Both the position numbers and the translations under genes were made by a program. A DNA stretch of 64,000 bases from Chamaea fasciata. Lineage: Eukaryota > Chordata > Aves > Passeriformes > Sylviidae. Below, one piece after another: positions 11,501 to 25,214 of this stretch; position 1 is the first letter of the stretch, and every line of letters starts with the position of its first letter. Under the pieces are notes generated by a model that did no database searches, was not told the DNA's origin, and was given only the letters and a program-made list of their open reading frames with translations. The DNA lies in NCBI GenBank assembly GCA_029207755.1, contig JARCOQ010000026.1:1733001-1797000 (forward strand), read 5' to 3'.

Positions 11501-14500
11501 CCGGTCCTGGAGCCGTCCTCACCCGTCGAATGTTCACTGCTAAACAAACTCTTGCTGGTTTATGAAGTGCCCAGAGGCCGAATTAAGGCCTGGATCGAGC
11601 ATAATTCAGTTAAAAGCAGAAATGTATTGAGCAATGAAGCTGCAAACCTTTATGTGGGCAGTAAAAAGCGGGATACAAGAGCAGAGCTGGGCCAGGAGCA
11701 GGGAGCAAAATCCTGGGAAAAGTGCATCCAGCACTGTCCAGGAAATTCCCAGCCTTCCTCACCCCCTCTGACTGCTCTGATACTACAGAGGTGTGGGATA
11801 AGAGGAGCTAGAAAAGCCCACGGTACCCAGTTCTCCGTGGATATTTGGGTCCTGGATAAAACATGCCATGATGGGAACGGCTCTTCTCCAAGCTGGCAGC
11901 ATTTAAACCCAAATTGTGGCACTGGGGAGACCTGAGAGAATCCTGCCTGTCTCTGGGACTCTCCAGGGTAGAAATATTCCTTCCTTCTGCCCTGAAAATT
12001 CCCAATGCCTGGCTGGCCACAGTCTCTGTGCTCCCTGAAAAGGCTCCACGCTCCCTGGCAGCATTTCCAGCACGTTTGGGCAGCTGCTCCCTGAAGAATC
12101 AGCCACAGAGCCAAGGGGTGGGCAGGAGGGGGCTGGTGGCCTATTAATATCCCATTTTTATAGGGAAGTGAGCGGCCAGCAGGAAATAATTGCCTCTTTC
12201 CCAGCTGAAGAACCACCAGTTGGCCTCTCTGCTCTTTGAAATCACTGGATCTCAGAACACAGCCCCACCTCCCGTGGGGCTGGGAATGATCCCTGCTCCC
12301 ACACGTTCCCCTGGGGCTCCCTTCATTAAAACCCTCGGGAATGCTGAGCAATGTGCTCAGCCCTTCCCACACATCCCATAAAACCCACAAGCAATTACAT
12401 CCACGGATGGGATCCCTGCTGGGAGAGCACAGAGAAAGCAGCAAAAGCAGCTCTGTGTGAATCCATGCTCGGGGAAAGGGAGGTGGGGCTGGCAGGAAAC
12501 ATCGCATGGATTTTAGGGATGCTCCTTTCAGGTTGTGTCCTTTCATCTCCTGCATCCCCAGGGGAGGTTGTGGTGCAGAAATCAAGAGCTGCTGGGAATT
12601 AAGGCTGGAATTCACTGGTTCCTGCAGGAAAGGGCAGTTGGAAAGCAGGGAATGAGCTGCTTCAGTCCCTGGGGCTCTGAAGCTGCTCAAGCCCTTCCAG
12701 CAGGGAAGGAGCTGCTTGGGAGAGGAGCTGAGTGAATTGGCAAGTGCTGGGAACACAGCACAGCCTCAGGAAGGATGCAATTCCAAGCACCTCCATGGGA
12801 GAGGTGAATTCAGGGGGTTTTGGGGCAGCCTCTTAGCTGGAGAGATCAATCCAGAAATACACTTTAGTTCCAGGCCATAGGTCTGGACTCGGCTGGCCTG
12901 AGGTGACTCCAAGGATGTGACATTTCCACGGGTGCCTCCTTCCCTTCAGTGACACCTTTGTGGCCCTGGGTACCTCCCTGATCCTGCAAGACACCCCAGG
13001 GTTTGGACACCCCAATATTGAGGATCCCTCCCCAATTCCCAGGTGACAGCAGCAGTGGGATGGGACAAAACCTTTTTTCCCTGCTCTTTTTCCCACCCCT
13101 CCCATCCATGCCACAGCTCCCATGGGGAATCCACGGATTCCCTCTCAGGGAAGAGGGTGGGCTCCTCTTCCAGAACGAAACCAGAGTTGTAAAGTGTGTG
13201 TGGGGCTCCTCTCTCTCCAATTAAAGTCCAACAATAACGAGGAAAACGTTTAATGGAGGGCACGGAGGGGTTCTCAGCATCAGGAAGGGATCAAGGATCA
13301 TCTCCAGGGCTCAGGATTTTTGGTGTACAGCAGAGGCTCTGACCTGCTCCTGCCAAAACGGCCCCAGGTGCGCCAGAACCGGGGAGGACTGGGCCTGGGG
13401 GATGGGACATTTTGGAGTCTGTGGGAAGGAAACAAGATGGGGTTTTAGAAAGCCTCAGTTTTTAAGCTGCTATTCATGTTTAAAAGTCCTGATTTCAGCC
13501 TAAATCATCAGGGTTTCCCTTGGTGAGGGGTGGGGTGATTTCTGCTGACAGGAAAACGAGGATATTTTTCCATCCCAATTTGGGCAAATATCCTCTGCCA
13601 GTTTTGCAAAGCGGGATTTGCTCCAGCATCCTGCACTGGGATGAAGTTAAAGTGCTAAAGCAGGAATCTTGCACCGTTCCCTTACGGAGCAGACAGGGAA
13701 TGTGCTGCTCTCAGCAGCTCTGGAATAAACAGGCACAAAAAAAAAACCACCTTCCCCCTTGATCCACAACCCATTCCCTGCTATCCCTGCAGCATTCCCA
13801 CCCTCTGTGCCTGCTCCCAGAACACCAACAGCTTTCCTGGCTGCCGCAGGCACAGAAGCAAAGTTTCCAGGAGTTGCACATGACTTCTAGAAGGAAACAA
13901 AAATTTGCATTTGGCACCTCGAGGCCCTGCTTGAGCTGCCGACCCCCTGCAGCCAGCTGGGAAATTACAGGAATTACACCTTTTCCACTTGATCTCGGCC
14001 AGGCTGGGACTAACAAAGAGCTGCAACAGGGCTAGGGAGCCAAAAGTCATGTGGAATATCTTGGAACAGTGTTTTAAGTCTTAGGAAGTCGTGATCTCAT
14101 TGTTTCATCTGCTGGGAATGGGGAGAAAAGCAACCTCATGGATGAAAAATTTGGTTCCGAATTATTCCCGCAGCTCTGGGAGCAGGAAATTCATTTTTCC
14201 TGTGTTTGTATTTCTGTCAAACACAGTTTAATTCTCTTTTTAGTGTTTTTATGCTGGTTTGGCAGCACTGATTTGGGTGTAGCAGTGCAAGGGAAGACAC
14301 GCTGGGATCTGCTGTCCTGGATTTTAAAGCTGCTGATTTCACTACCCCATCCCTCTCTCAGGTATTCCTCCAAAGAAAGGTTCTAGGATGTTCCTGACCA
14401 CCTGCTCCAGGTGATTTCTCCCTCACCTCCATCCAGATTCCAGTTTTGGAGGCTTCAGGGCCTGGGTTTCAGCTTTGCTGAGTGCTTCCCTCCTGCCTCA

Positions 14501-17500
14501 CAGCTCTCCACCCTCTCCCACCACTTCCCAGAAGAGTTTTTTTGCTCTCCTCCAGCTCTTCAAGGTCTTCCCAACTCCCCCATATCTTATGCCATCAGGA
14601 AACTCGGACACTTTTTATGCTGTGCCTCCCTCAAGGTCACAAATTCCAAAAGGGGACCTGAACACTCTGAGTGCTGTTCCCTTTTCCGAGCTTTTTTTCC
14701 CCCCTGTGATCTCTGCTCTCTGTTCCTGTGGGGTTAATTCATCTCTTTACAAAGCCCTCCTCCAACTGAAGCTGGCTAAGTCAGTGGTAGCTCCTAAAAA
14801 AATAAATATATATATAGATACAGATATATAAAAATTTAGCTCCTAAAAATACCCAGGGAAGACAACCACGCCGGGATTGAGCGGTGCAGCCGGGAAGGGC
14901 GAAGTGCTTGGCTGCAGCTGGAGACTGTTTTGTCTCCCATCCCTCAACTCCGTCATGTCCTCCGTATGTTCCAGCAAATTCATCAGGCATGACTCACAGA
15001 CCTTCCCCGTGCACATTCCTGTCTGCTGACCGCCCCTTCCTAAAATTAGACTCGACTTTTGTTGCTTCAGTCACGGGGGAAGGTGAAGAGCTGCAGACCC
15101 ACGTCCCTTCCTCGTGTCACAGCCGGCTTTGGAAGGGACTTTTAGTCCAGGATGATCTGTCTCCCTCCTCGGCTTGTCACGGGCACTGCTGCTGCAGGGA
15201 GGGTGAGGATGGTGAGGGATTCCATCCCTCAAGAGGACGGCTGAGGAATTCTGCCTCGTTCCATCAGGGCCAGGCCCTGGGAGATGAGAATGCTCTGGGT
15301 CAACACTGACTCCATCGTTACTCCAGACAGGAATGACATCCCTCTGTGGAATCACAGAGACTTGCTGCTCCTCCTAAAGTCCTAAATTGGTGTGAATTCA
15401 GCCGCTCAGTGACTTTTTTCTTTTTTTCTCACTGAGGGATTCACCAGATTCAGTCTGGCTCGAATCTCCAGACATTTTATTCCTAAGGGTCTATCTGCTG
15501 GCTGTGAAAGGAATGAGGGATCACTGTGCCAAGTGACCTTCAGCTGGGGAATTCTGTGCTCCTGTTATTCCTCTGTTCCCGGGGGAACATTCACCAGGAG
15601 TGAAGTCAGACACTGACACTACAGCTTGAATATTTTCAGCCCCATCCAGGCGGCTGGGAATGACCATAAATCCAACAAATGTCACTGGAGATGGGCACAA
15701 GTGCACCCTTCTTGTACTGGTGACCTGTCCCAGCCCCAAAGGGGTAGTTATAATGACATAAAAGTATTAATTTACCATAAAAGTTAAAATAAAACGACTC
15801 CTCCTCACCCTACTGACCTCCTGGGACTACTCAGAGCATTCACTGCTTTGGGTTCAGAGCAAAACTGAAGATTGTGAATTAAATTTGACCAGAGGAATGG
15901 GAACAGAGTCCAGCTGGAAGAGCTGTGCCAAGCCCAGGAGGTAAAACCTTCCCTCGAGATGCCAGGAAGGGCTTTGGACTGAGCAGCTCCCTTGGGAAGA
16001 GGCTCCTGGGGAGGTTGTGCAGGGACTCAGCTGTGCTTGGCAAGGCTGGGGGGATCCTGCTGGAAATTCAGCCGTGCTCTGGAACTGGGAATAAACACAA
16101 AGCCTCAGGCTCCTGCTTTCCTGGCCTGCCCTTTCCACATTACAATATCCACCGTGCCCTGGCAGCTCCAAGTGGCTGCTCGCTGGCTGTGCTCTGACAT
16201 CAGCCACAAAACATTGTAAGAAACATTTTCTGCCAGGGAAAAGCAGAAGAAACTCTCCCAGTTTACTCCACTCCCGCCTTTCAAACCTCTGGAATGCTCA
16301 TCAAAGCATTCAGTGTGCACACTTCCATGGCAGAGCTCAAAATTCCTCCCAGCTGTCACTGCTGTCACTGTCAGGGAACAACAGGGAAAAATGTGGCTGG
16401 GGAAGTTGGGATGAATGAGCTGCTCAGGGCTCAGCTGTGGTGTTCAAGAAATTCTTCCCGAGGGTCGGATATTTCACACATGGAGCCGTGGAATGGTTTG
16501 GGTTGGAAGGGACAGGAAGATCAGCCAGTCCCAGCCCCTGCCATGGGCAGGGACATTTTGCACTGTCCCAGGTTGATCCAACCTGGCCTTGGACACTTCC
16601 AGGGATGGGGCAGCCACAGCTTCTGTAGGCAACCACCAGCACCCTCCCAGGGAAGGATTTCTTCCCTCTATTTAACTTAAATTTCCCCTCTATCAGTTTG
16701 AACCCGTGTTGAATGCAACTCATATTCTCAGGTGACATCTCCTAGCTCCGCCGTGGGAATTGAGACCCGGAGTAGCTGCACTTTCCAGGTCACATATCCA
16801 AAATGGATCCTGGGGAAGGTCCTTTCCCACTCCTTTCCTTGCCCTCGCTGTGTCTCCCACCCCTGTAAAGGCTCTGCTCTCCCTTCTTGCAGACAGCCCC
16901 TCGGCTCCAGTAAATGTCACGGTCAAACACCTGAAAGCCAACTCGGCCGTGGTCACTTGGGATGTCCTGGAAGACGAAGTTGTCATTGGATTTGCCATTT
17001 CCCAACAGGTACCGTGCCTAGAATTACCCAGTTTCAGCCGTGTCCATCTCCCCCCTCAGGTCCCTTCAGTTCCCAAATCCTCTCGCTGCAGTTTGAGCCC
17101 ATTCCTTCCCGTCCTGTCCCCCGTGGTGCCGGAGGGGATTTGGCTCTCCCGACCCCTTTGCAGCGGCGCTTTGCACGTTGGTGGCTGCAGAGAGGGAAGG
17201 ATCCCGACGGTTTCTCCACACCCACGTGGTGGGCAGGGCAGGAATCAGTGGCCTTAGGTGGCAGCAGATGCACACAGGGCGGGGAGGAGGCCTCTCCACC
17301 ACTCTGTGCTCTCCTCTCTCGGCTTCCAGAAGAAGGACGTGCGGATGCTGCGCTTCATCCAGGAGGTGAACACCACCACCCGCTCCTGTGCCCTCTGGGA
17401 CCTAGAGGAGGACACTGAGTACATTGTGCATGTCCAGGCCATCAGCATCCAAGGCCAGAGCCCTGCCAGTGAGCCAGTCCTCTTCAAGACCCCCAGGGAA

Positions 17501-20500
17501 GCTGAGAAACTAGCCTCTAAAAATAAAGGCAAGTGTGGGTGAGTTCCTACGTGGCCCCTGGGACGCAGGGCTCCGCAGAGAGGAACCAGGATCCTGTGTG
17601 GTGAGAGGAGCTGGGAGAAACCCTGTGGGATCAACAGGATCAACCCTGTGGGGGAAACACTCATGGGGCTCTGAGTGTCCTCTCAGGATGTGCTGGAGGG
17701 GGCACAAGGTGACAGGGAGGAGCTGCTGGAGGTGGCTGCTCCTTCTCCCCGTTTCAGATGAGATTTAAGGAATTGAGGAGGAGGTTTGCAGCTCTGTGTC
17801 CTGCTCCCTACAAGTGGAGAATGCCAGGGGATATTCCTGGCCTGAACTCATGTGGAACCAGCCCCTCTGGATGGCACTGGGCACACCACTGCCCACAGGG
17901 CACTTGTGGCATTCACGGGGCCTCCTGTGCTTGGATTTCAGGGGAAAAAATACCCAGAAGCTCCCACTTTTCTTACATTTTCAACATTTCTGCCAAATCA
18001 CAGAGAGCTGAGATTGGAAGATCTCTGGAGATCTCCCAGGCAGGGTCAAGCAGAGCAGGTTGTCCAGGATCACATCCAGCTGGGTTTTCAGTATCTCCAT
18101 AGAGAAAATCAGGCACTTCCTCACTGGCAACTCCTTCACTTGTTCCTCTTTAGCCAAACCAGGCTGTTGAGGGTTTTCTGTCAGCAAGAATCCTGCTCCA
18201 AAGAGGGCCTGGCAGTGCAGGGCTGTGGGGACACCCAGGTCCCTCCCTGCCAGCTGCGGGCCCAGCCTGTTCTAGGGTTTTTGGCCGTGCTTCTGAGGAT
18301 GTGAGTCCTTGACTCTATTAAACTGATTTGGAGGCTGTAAATCCTGAATTGCTGTTTATCAGGAAGCACTAAGAGGAGCACTGCTCCTTTCCTGGGGGCC
18401 TGAACTGTAATCTCCTTAATGCTTTGAAGCCAAGGAGGCGAATTACGCCCTGCAAAAAAAAAAAAAAAAGGCTCTGCTCCTTTCTGAATCCCAAGGCTCT
18501 GCTGAAAAACATCCTGCCAGGCTCTCCACGCTGCTGAGCTGGAACTGCTGGAGCATGCAAGGCTTTGTGACAGGTGCAGATGGCACTAACAGGGACAGGG
18601 ACAGCAGAGAGAGCAGCCACGGGGACAGATAACACTGCCCTGTCCCCCTGCTCCTCCTTTGCCCCGTCCCCTCAGGATGTCACAGGATGAATCCTGGAAC
18701 CCCAGACTGGTTTGGGTTAGAAGGGACAGAAAGCTCATCCTGTTCCATCCCCTTCCATGGGCAGGGACACTTCCACAACCCCAGGTTGCTCCAAGCTGGC
18801 CTTGGACACTTCCAGGGATGGAGCAGCCACAGCCTCTCTGGGAAATCCATTCCAGCCCCTCCCCACCCTCACAGGGAGGAATTTCTTCCTAAATCCTAAT
18901 CCAAGTGCCCTCTCAGGACTCTTTCCCTGCTGGCTCTGCCCCTGACACACTGACTGGGGTCAGGGACACTCCCAAACCGGGCTCTGAGCTGGGTTTTGGG
19001 GTCTCACGGTGTCTCTTTGCCCTTGTGCAGATGAGGTGACAATGAAGGAGATGGCGAAGAAGAACCAACAGCTGCGAGCGGGGGAAATTCTCATCATTGT
19101 TGTGGTGTTGTTTATGTGGGCAGGTCAGTCCTAACCCTTTGTCAAAAGCAATATCCATGGGATACCCTCAGGAATGCCCGGCTGCACGTGGAACCATGGA
19201 AGAAACCTTTCCTCGCACAAAAAGCACGGAGTTCTCAGCTGTAAGGGCACCTCAAACTGGGCTTTGCAGCTCCAGTTTGGTCCAGCAGGAAGCAGAAAAT
19301 GGATTTGATGGAAGCAATTCCCTATGGCTAATCCTGTAATCTATTTTTTTTTTTCCCAGACTGCCCTGATTATGACGCCCTCAGCCACAGAATCATGGAA
19401 TGGTTTGGGTTGGAAGGGACATAAAGATCATTTTGTTCCACCCAACCTTCCACCAGAGCAGGTTGCTCCAAGCCCTGTCCTGGAATGTTTCCAGGCATCC
19501 AAATATCCAAGAGGATATGCCTTGAGTCCTTCAGATATTACAGGTTACAGTAATTTTCTGGATATTGTATGACTCCAATGCTCAGGCAAAACGGAGATTT
19601 AAGACTCTTGCTCTCCACACCCACATATTTATATTTATATTTCCCACAGAAATTTCCCCATCACAGAAGGGGATGGAAGAATCCAGGTGACACTGAATCA
19701 AATCCATGTATAATAAATTTTCCCCCTTATTTGCATCTCCAGAGTCTGGGCAGCAATTATTCCTAAAGCCAAGGATCACATGAAAACCGAAACGAACTTA
19801 GAGGATTTCCAGAACCTCTAGGCCATTGTTTTTTCAGCATTTATGCCATGTTTTAGTTGTACACATCCCACTTTCAATGCCCTGCCAGGGAAAATAATCA
19901 TGAATAATTACATGGGGTGATTGTACAACTGATTCATCTCCCGCTGTAGAATAATCTGAGACTTGGATCAGCTGGGAACAAAGAATTTGCTAATCCCACA
20001 ATTTCCCTTCCAGACAAATGACTTACATTTAAAAAGCAAAAGGGGTCTGGGGAGAATCTCTCTACATCAAACGGGTCCTTTAAGAAGTCTCAAGACACAA
20101 AAACCTCCTTCCAGGTTTTAACCTGTCCTGTGGGACAATATTTGGGGAAACCCAAACGGAACCAATCCGTGTCCAGGGCTCTGGATTGAGCCAAGCCTCA
20201 GCTTTTGGTGTTTCTGGGATTTTTTTTCATGGCCTTTTCCTTCTTTGTGTGTCAGTTTTACCCGCGGAAATCGCACAAGGAGTGGCTGTGACAGATGCTA
20301 ACGCCTTTTCTCCTGGAATCAGCCGTTTACCCACATTCCCAAAGACAGAATTTGGGCCGCTGTGTTTATCAGCAAAGTCTGGGGGCAACTGCCCAACTCG
20401 TTTTATAGAGCAGCTGATGACGTGATGCTGGAAGATTTAAATATATTTGGCTATTAAGGAAGATTTTTTTTCTTCAGGGAGGGAAAAGCAGCATCTGCCT

Positions 20501-21878
20501 GGATCCACTTCACCTACGTGTCTGGAATCTGCAGGCAGAGACGTTATTTGGTTGGAAAGACCACATAAAAGCTGCTCAGACAGACATTTGCAGTCCTCTT
20601 ACGTGCCACGGCTGCCCCTGCTTCCCTCTCCACGTGCCTGCGTGTGTGGGGGAGGAAATTTCCACTCGCAGCTTTGTGCCGCTGCCCATTTGCAGGTGCT
20701 GGCAGGTTCAGAACCTCTCCTCCGCCAGCTCCAGAGGACAGGGAGCAGAGGACACGTTTTCACCAGGCAGAAATTCCAGGAGCTCCAGTGCTCGCTGAAC
20801 CGCGGGGCTTGGTGTTGGTCCAGGTCCAAACGCAGGGCTTAAAACACTTCATAACAGGGAGGCTGGAATATAATTAATCTTCTGTCGTCCTGTCTAACTA
20901 GTTTAGCGTGGAATAAAGGGAAGAGCCAGAGGGCTGCCTGGCTGTGCTCTGGGAGGAACTGGGAATGCAGCCGAGGCTGGCCAGAAGGGATCTGTGATCT
21001 CTGCGGGCTGCTGAGCTCGTTGGTGTGATCGCTGATGATGCTCTCTCTCCCGGCAGGGGTGATCGCCCTCTTCTGCAGACAGTACGATATCATCAAAGAT
21101 AACGAGCCCAACAACAGCAAGGAGAAAGCCAAGAGCGCCTCGGAGAACAGCACACCCGAGCACCAGGGCGGGGGCCTCCTGCGGAGCAAAGTGAGTGCTA
21201 AAATCACACCCCCCCCCCAAAAAAAAAAAAAAAAAGCCTCTGTTAAAAAATCCTGGCCGCCCCACAGCCGGGATGAGGGAAGGGAACACCCTCCACACCC
21301 ACGGCTCTGCTGATCAGGACGGCAGAGCTTCACTCCCACCTCCTGGATCCTGCGTGGCCGCCAGAAATCAGATTTCAAGCCACGTTTCTGGATGATCTGA
21401 GCATCTCCGGAGGGGGAAAAAAAAAACAAACGAACGAGTTCCTTGGGTCCTCCCACAGCAGCACGTGGCAAGGAGGACACTGCTTCCAGTAATTAACTGG
21501 AGAGTTAATCAGCAGGAGTAAAGATGGTGACACACACGATGTCGAAGCGTAAATAGGTCAAGCCTTTAATTTATCCCAACTTATTTCAATTAATTTAACT
21601 TCCTCGTGTTTCTGTTCACGTCCCCCACCCTACTTATTTGGTATTTTAAATAGTTGTTACGGTTCGTGATGGTTCAGAAGCAGTGATGAACCCTACAAGC
21701 CTAAAACCTCAACTCTGACCCTTCGTTCGGGTGGGAACGAGAATTTTCAGGCAACTCGACCTGCAGACTGCCCCGAGCTCTGATGTGATTTTTCCCTTCC
21801 ACACATCCTTTTTTTTCCCTTTGTTTTCTCTCCTAGTTTCCAAAAAACAAGCCCTCAGTGAACATCATTGAAGCATGA
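8442..21878 (+). CDS. FNDC5: FNDC5, fibronectin type III domain protein 5 (irisin precursor)
   Basis: Six coding exons can be joined in phase: 8442-8520, 16893-17008, 17330-17528, 19031-19123, 21057-21190 and 21837-21878, giving 220 residues (human 212). Residues 1-26 are a hydrophobic signal peptide starting MEPFLGCTG. The FNIII/irisin domain runs from about residue 27 (DSPSAPVNVTV) to about 125. It has two N-glycosylation sequons, at N34 and N79, in the positions known from human irisin. A single transmembrane segment lies at about 151-168 (ILIIVVVLFMWAGVIALF). The cytoplasmic tail ends in SVNIIEA. In mammals this type I membrane protein is shed to release irisin, a muscle/brain hormone induced by PGC-1alpha; that role is carried over from the family. 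The ATG sits in a good Kozak context (G at -3 and +4). Intron 3 has a GC donor. The signal peptide diverges from the human one while the irisin part is nearly identical. Confidence 0.96.
9013..9088. repeat. 20-bp minisatellite in FNDC5 intron 1
   Basis: The unit AGAGGAACCAGGGTGGCCCC is repeated almost perfectly 3.7 times, about 500 bases after the first FNDC5 donor. Confidence 0.92.
16478..16725 (-). mobile_element. CR1 LINE 3' fragment
   Basis: The plus-strand text GGAATGGTTTGGGTTGGAAG followed by CCTTGGACACTTCCAGGGATGG is the reverse complement of the avian CR1 3' end. It is a truncated, non-coding copy in FNDC5 intron 1. Confidence 0.88.
17995..18110 (-). mobile_element. Diverged CR1 fragment
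   Basis: GAGATTGGAAGATCTCTGGAG and GTTGTCCAGGATCACATCCA resemble the antisense of a CR1 3' region. It is older and more diverged than the neighbouring copies and lies in FNDC5 intron 3. Confidence 0.55.
18695..18935 (-). mobile_element. CR1 LINE 3' fragment
   Basis: TGGTTTGGGTTAGAAGGGAC followed by CCTTGGACACTTCCAGGGAT and AGGAATTTCTTCCTAAAT shows an antisense CR1 tail in FNDC5 intron 3. Confidence 0.86.
19385..19515 (-). mobile_element. CR1 LINE 3' fragment
   Basis: CAGAATCATGGAATGGTTTG then GGTTGGAAGGGACATAAAGA marks the antisense 3' end of a short CR1 copy in FNDC5 intron 4. Confidence 0.85.
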
Positions 21879-23525
21879 CAGCCTGACACCTGAGAGATGG
21901 ACTCCATCCCTCACTCTCACTCCGCCTCTGAGCCGTGATGACTGGGGAGGTGAAACATTGTCGGAGCGATTTGCAAAACAAGACCTCGTGATTGTCACTC
22001 GCTGGCATCCACCTCCTCATCCGTGTTCTGCAAAACATCTGGCCAGGAAGGGAAACCCTGCAAAAAAAACAAATAACAAACCAAACCAACCCTGACACCC
22101 AAACGAAGAAGATGGAGAAGAATCAGTGATTGCTGGAGCGATCCGTGAACCACCTGGGTTGGAGCGATGCCTCCTTTCCACCCTCGAGCTCCATCTTCTG
22201 GAACAGTTTTCCTGTTTTTTTGGGAATGCACAAAGTTCTGTTGTGTCTTTCTCTGGTCTCACTGGCACTCCATCCCAGCAGTATTCCCAGGCATCAAGCA
22301 CATCCCTCTCCGAGCAGGAGCAGAGGGAAGCTCATGACAAACACCACCGAGACGCCAAATTTTGGCTGCTGTGTGCTCAGGCCTTGCTTCGTTCATCGAT
22401 GTGTGTCGTGTAACACGTCTTGCAGGTGGGTTTTTCAGACAAAACAAAACAAACAAACAAAAAAAGGCATCCCCCAGTTTTCATTCCCACCAGGAGAACT
22501 CCCCTGGTTGTTCTGCAGCCAGGCTGCAGCACGTTCTCCACTGCTGCCGTCTCTCCTCTCTCGCACTGGTGCTCTTCACCTCAGAAAAAATCGGGGAACA
22601 CTGAGGCACAGACCAACACGAGGGGACACCAGAAGCTGTTTTTTAGCTTCCAGGATAATTTCAACCATTTTCTTCGTGGTGTTTTCAGCCTGGGCCTGAG
22701 TCCACCACCAATGGGATAAAAGGTCCATAAAAATGTAGCCAGTCAGCAAAAAAAAAACCACAAAAAAAAAAAGAAACCAAGAAAAAGACAAAATACCTGA
22801 TGATACCGGTTGCTATGCAAGGTCTCCAGGGGCAAGAGCTGTTTATTGTGGAAGGCTCTGGCCTGAGGAGCCTTTTTCTGAGGGCTTAAGTTCTTAAAAT
22901 GCTTCTTTTAGTGAAGTTTCTGTGTGGGAAGGGCTGGTTGGAATGGCAGGAACCTGCTGGAGACAGCCCTTCCCAAAAAGGGATGAGGATGGATGGGAAA
23001 GGGGCTGGGCTTCTCCTCTCTCTTAGGAAATGCTGGATGTTTGTAAGCCGACAGGATCCCTGGGGATTGCTGGTGCTCTGGAAAGCTGGGAGATGTAGGG
23101 CCATGACATGAAAAAGATTTACTCTTTGTAGTGTGCCATGGGGTATCTGTATTTATTTAATTCCTCCACAAGACCACTCCATATGCACTTAGGGGATGAG
23201 GCAGGATCCGACTCGTTCCGTCAAATGCCGACGGGTTGGCCTGAGGAAGGTTTGGAGGAGCCTGGGGTGGGAATCCCTGCAAAGAACCAGGCTGGCAGTG
23301 AGGAGTTGCCATCTCTCCTCTTCCCCTGTCACCAGCTTTTCCCAAAGAGCTGGTTTGGGAGAAAAGCACTGGGAAGTTCTCCTGCCAGGCCAGCCCCAAA
23401 AGTGTCTCCAGGATCCTTTGCCTGAACATACTCTTCCATCACCAAGAAGGAGAGGTCACCACCTCTGATACAGACAGAGCAATAAACATTTTATAATGTA
23501 CAATAAAAGATTAAAGGCATCTCTT
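21879..23525 (+). other. FNDC5: FNDC5 3' UTR with tandem polyadenylation signals
   Basis: Non-coding sequence follows the TGA at 21876-21878. Canonical AATAAA hexamers lie at 23481-23486 and 23502-23507, so the message probably ends at about 23.52 kb, giving a 3' UTR near 1.6 kb. There are A-rich stretches at about 22440-22465 and 22750-22775. Confidence 0.7.
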
Positions 23526-25214
23526 GTGTCCTTCTAATGCCTGAATTTAATTATTTTGGCAGCACACACCCCCTAGAAATGGGGGGACTTTGTATTTCCC
23601 AGACCTAAAACCTACACAGACCTACAACCTAAAATATTTTCTTAGTGTCTGGTGGAGAAATCCAAGGAGGTTCAAAGTTGGTTCTGGCTGCAGGACCAAA
23701 AAAAAAAAACTTGCATCATAAATAACAGCCCAGCCCTACCTAGCAAAATTCTTCAGCCATGTCTGTTATCTCCTAAGGAAGAAATAGCACTTGGAATCCA
23801 CAGCCCTACAAAGGGAGATTTAGGACAGATGGTACAGCATGTGCAAAATGATAAGGGAGATGCTCTCTCCTAATCCTGGAGCAGACAGCCAAGCAAGCAG
23901 CCCTCGGAGAGCTGCTCCAGAGGAAATCCAGCCTGGTAATTTGGCAGCCTGGGGGGGGTGTGTGTCTGTTTTTAAAGCCAGTTGTCCCTGGGAATTCAGA
24001 CCATATCCCTTTTTTTTCCCCCCCACAGTTGTTGTTCCCTAGGGACAGGTTGAAGCTATTTCTTTCCATGCACAGAGATGTGATCACTCATTTGGTAGAA
24101 CAGAATTAAATTTAAAGTGTCAGTTTGGGGCAGAGTTCAATATTCACATGTGGCAGGAGGTGACAGGGTTATTTTTGATAACCTGCATTTGATAACCCAT
24201 AACTGCAGGCTCGGAGAGTATGGAAATGTTGTTTGTGAGGAGAAACAAATGGGGGCTGGCAGAATTCAGCTCAGACAGGGACCCCAAAACACTCAGTTCA
24301 AGTGATTCCCTTCAAGGAAATTTTTCAGCCACTCTGAATTGAGGTGAAGGAGTAAATCCACACTTTAGGCAGAGGTTATGGGAGAAGAAAGTTACTTGAA
24401 ATGCTGCTGTTCAGAGGGTCATAAACATCAAAGCTTTAACTGCTGTCTGGGTATTAAGTAACCCATGCGAGTCAGCCCCTGCGTGAGCTCAGTCCTAAAC
24501 CCATCTTTAGAACAGAGACCTCGCTCCCATCAGCAGCTGCCAAAAGATACTCCTGAGGTGTTTTACAGTCAACAAAGGCAGGAGATCAAGCAAAAATAAA
24601 CTCAAGACACACTCAGGGAAGTCATGCTGGGCCACAGCACAACACACCCTCCAGACCACCCACGTCCCCCCACGTGTTTTTGCCCTGACTGCTGATTTTG
24701 ACTCATTGTTGGAAGCGGGAGCTGCAAAAGGGAGGTTTCAATAAATCCTAAAAAGCAGCAAGTGGGAGTGGGCTGCTGTGCCAGGGATCCCGGAGAGGCT
24801 GATTCCCTGCTGATCTCGGAAAGCGAAGCCCTCCCAGCTGGCTCGGGATGAATCCCGTTGATTTCCAAGAACCAACTGAGCAGAGATTCGGGGCCACAAT
24901 AGGAGCAGAGGGAGCTGCAAACAAAAGCCTTTTGCCAGCACACCCAGGGCGTGTTCGGAGTTGAGCGCCGCTCTCCTCCCTCCTTTCCCAGCACTGTAAT
25001 ATTATGCCTACAAGTACAATTTAACCAATAGATTCCTCCCCCACGAGTTTAGCAAAGAGGAGCCGCGGGAGGAAGTGTGGAGCAAACAAATCCTGCACAG
25101 CGTGTCCTTCCAACTCACAACACAGCCCCAGCCACTTGTCACCCCCTCCCCCGGGCCACCAGGCACAGGCTCCGTGCTCCGAGGGAAACGGGAACACGAG
25201 GTTTTGTTGGGTTG

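Larger units (their letters stand above)
8521..16892 (+). other. FNDC5: FNDC5 intron 1 (8.4 kb)
   Basis: This is bounded by donor GTACGG and acceptor CTTCTTGCAG. It holds a 20-bp minisatellite near its start and a CR1 fragment near its end. I saw no convincing additional coding exon on either strand; the open frames here are short and lack splice support. Confidence 0.75.
17529..19030 (+). other. FNDC5: FNDC5 intron 3, a GC-AG intron
   Basis: The exon ends ...AAT AAA G and is followed by GCAAGT rather than GTAAGT. The acceptor is CCTTGTGCAG. Using this GC site joins SKNK directly to DEVTMKEM in frame, as in other vertebrate FNDC5 proteins. The nearby GT at 17540 (GTGAGT) would extend the exon by 11 bases and shift the frame. 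The intron contains CR1 fragments at about 18.0 and 18.7 kb. Confidence 0.85.
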
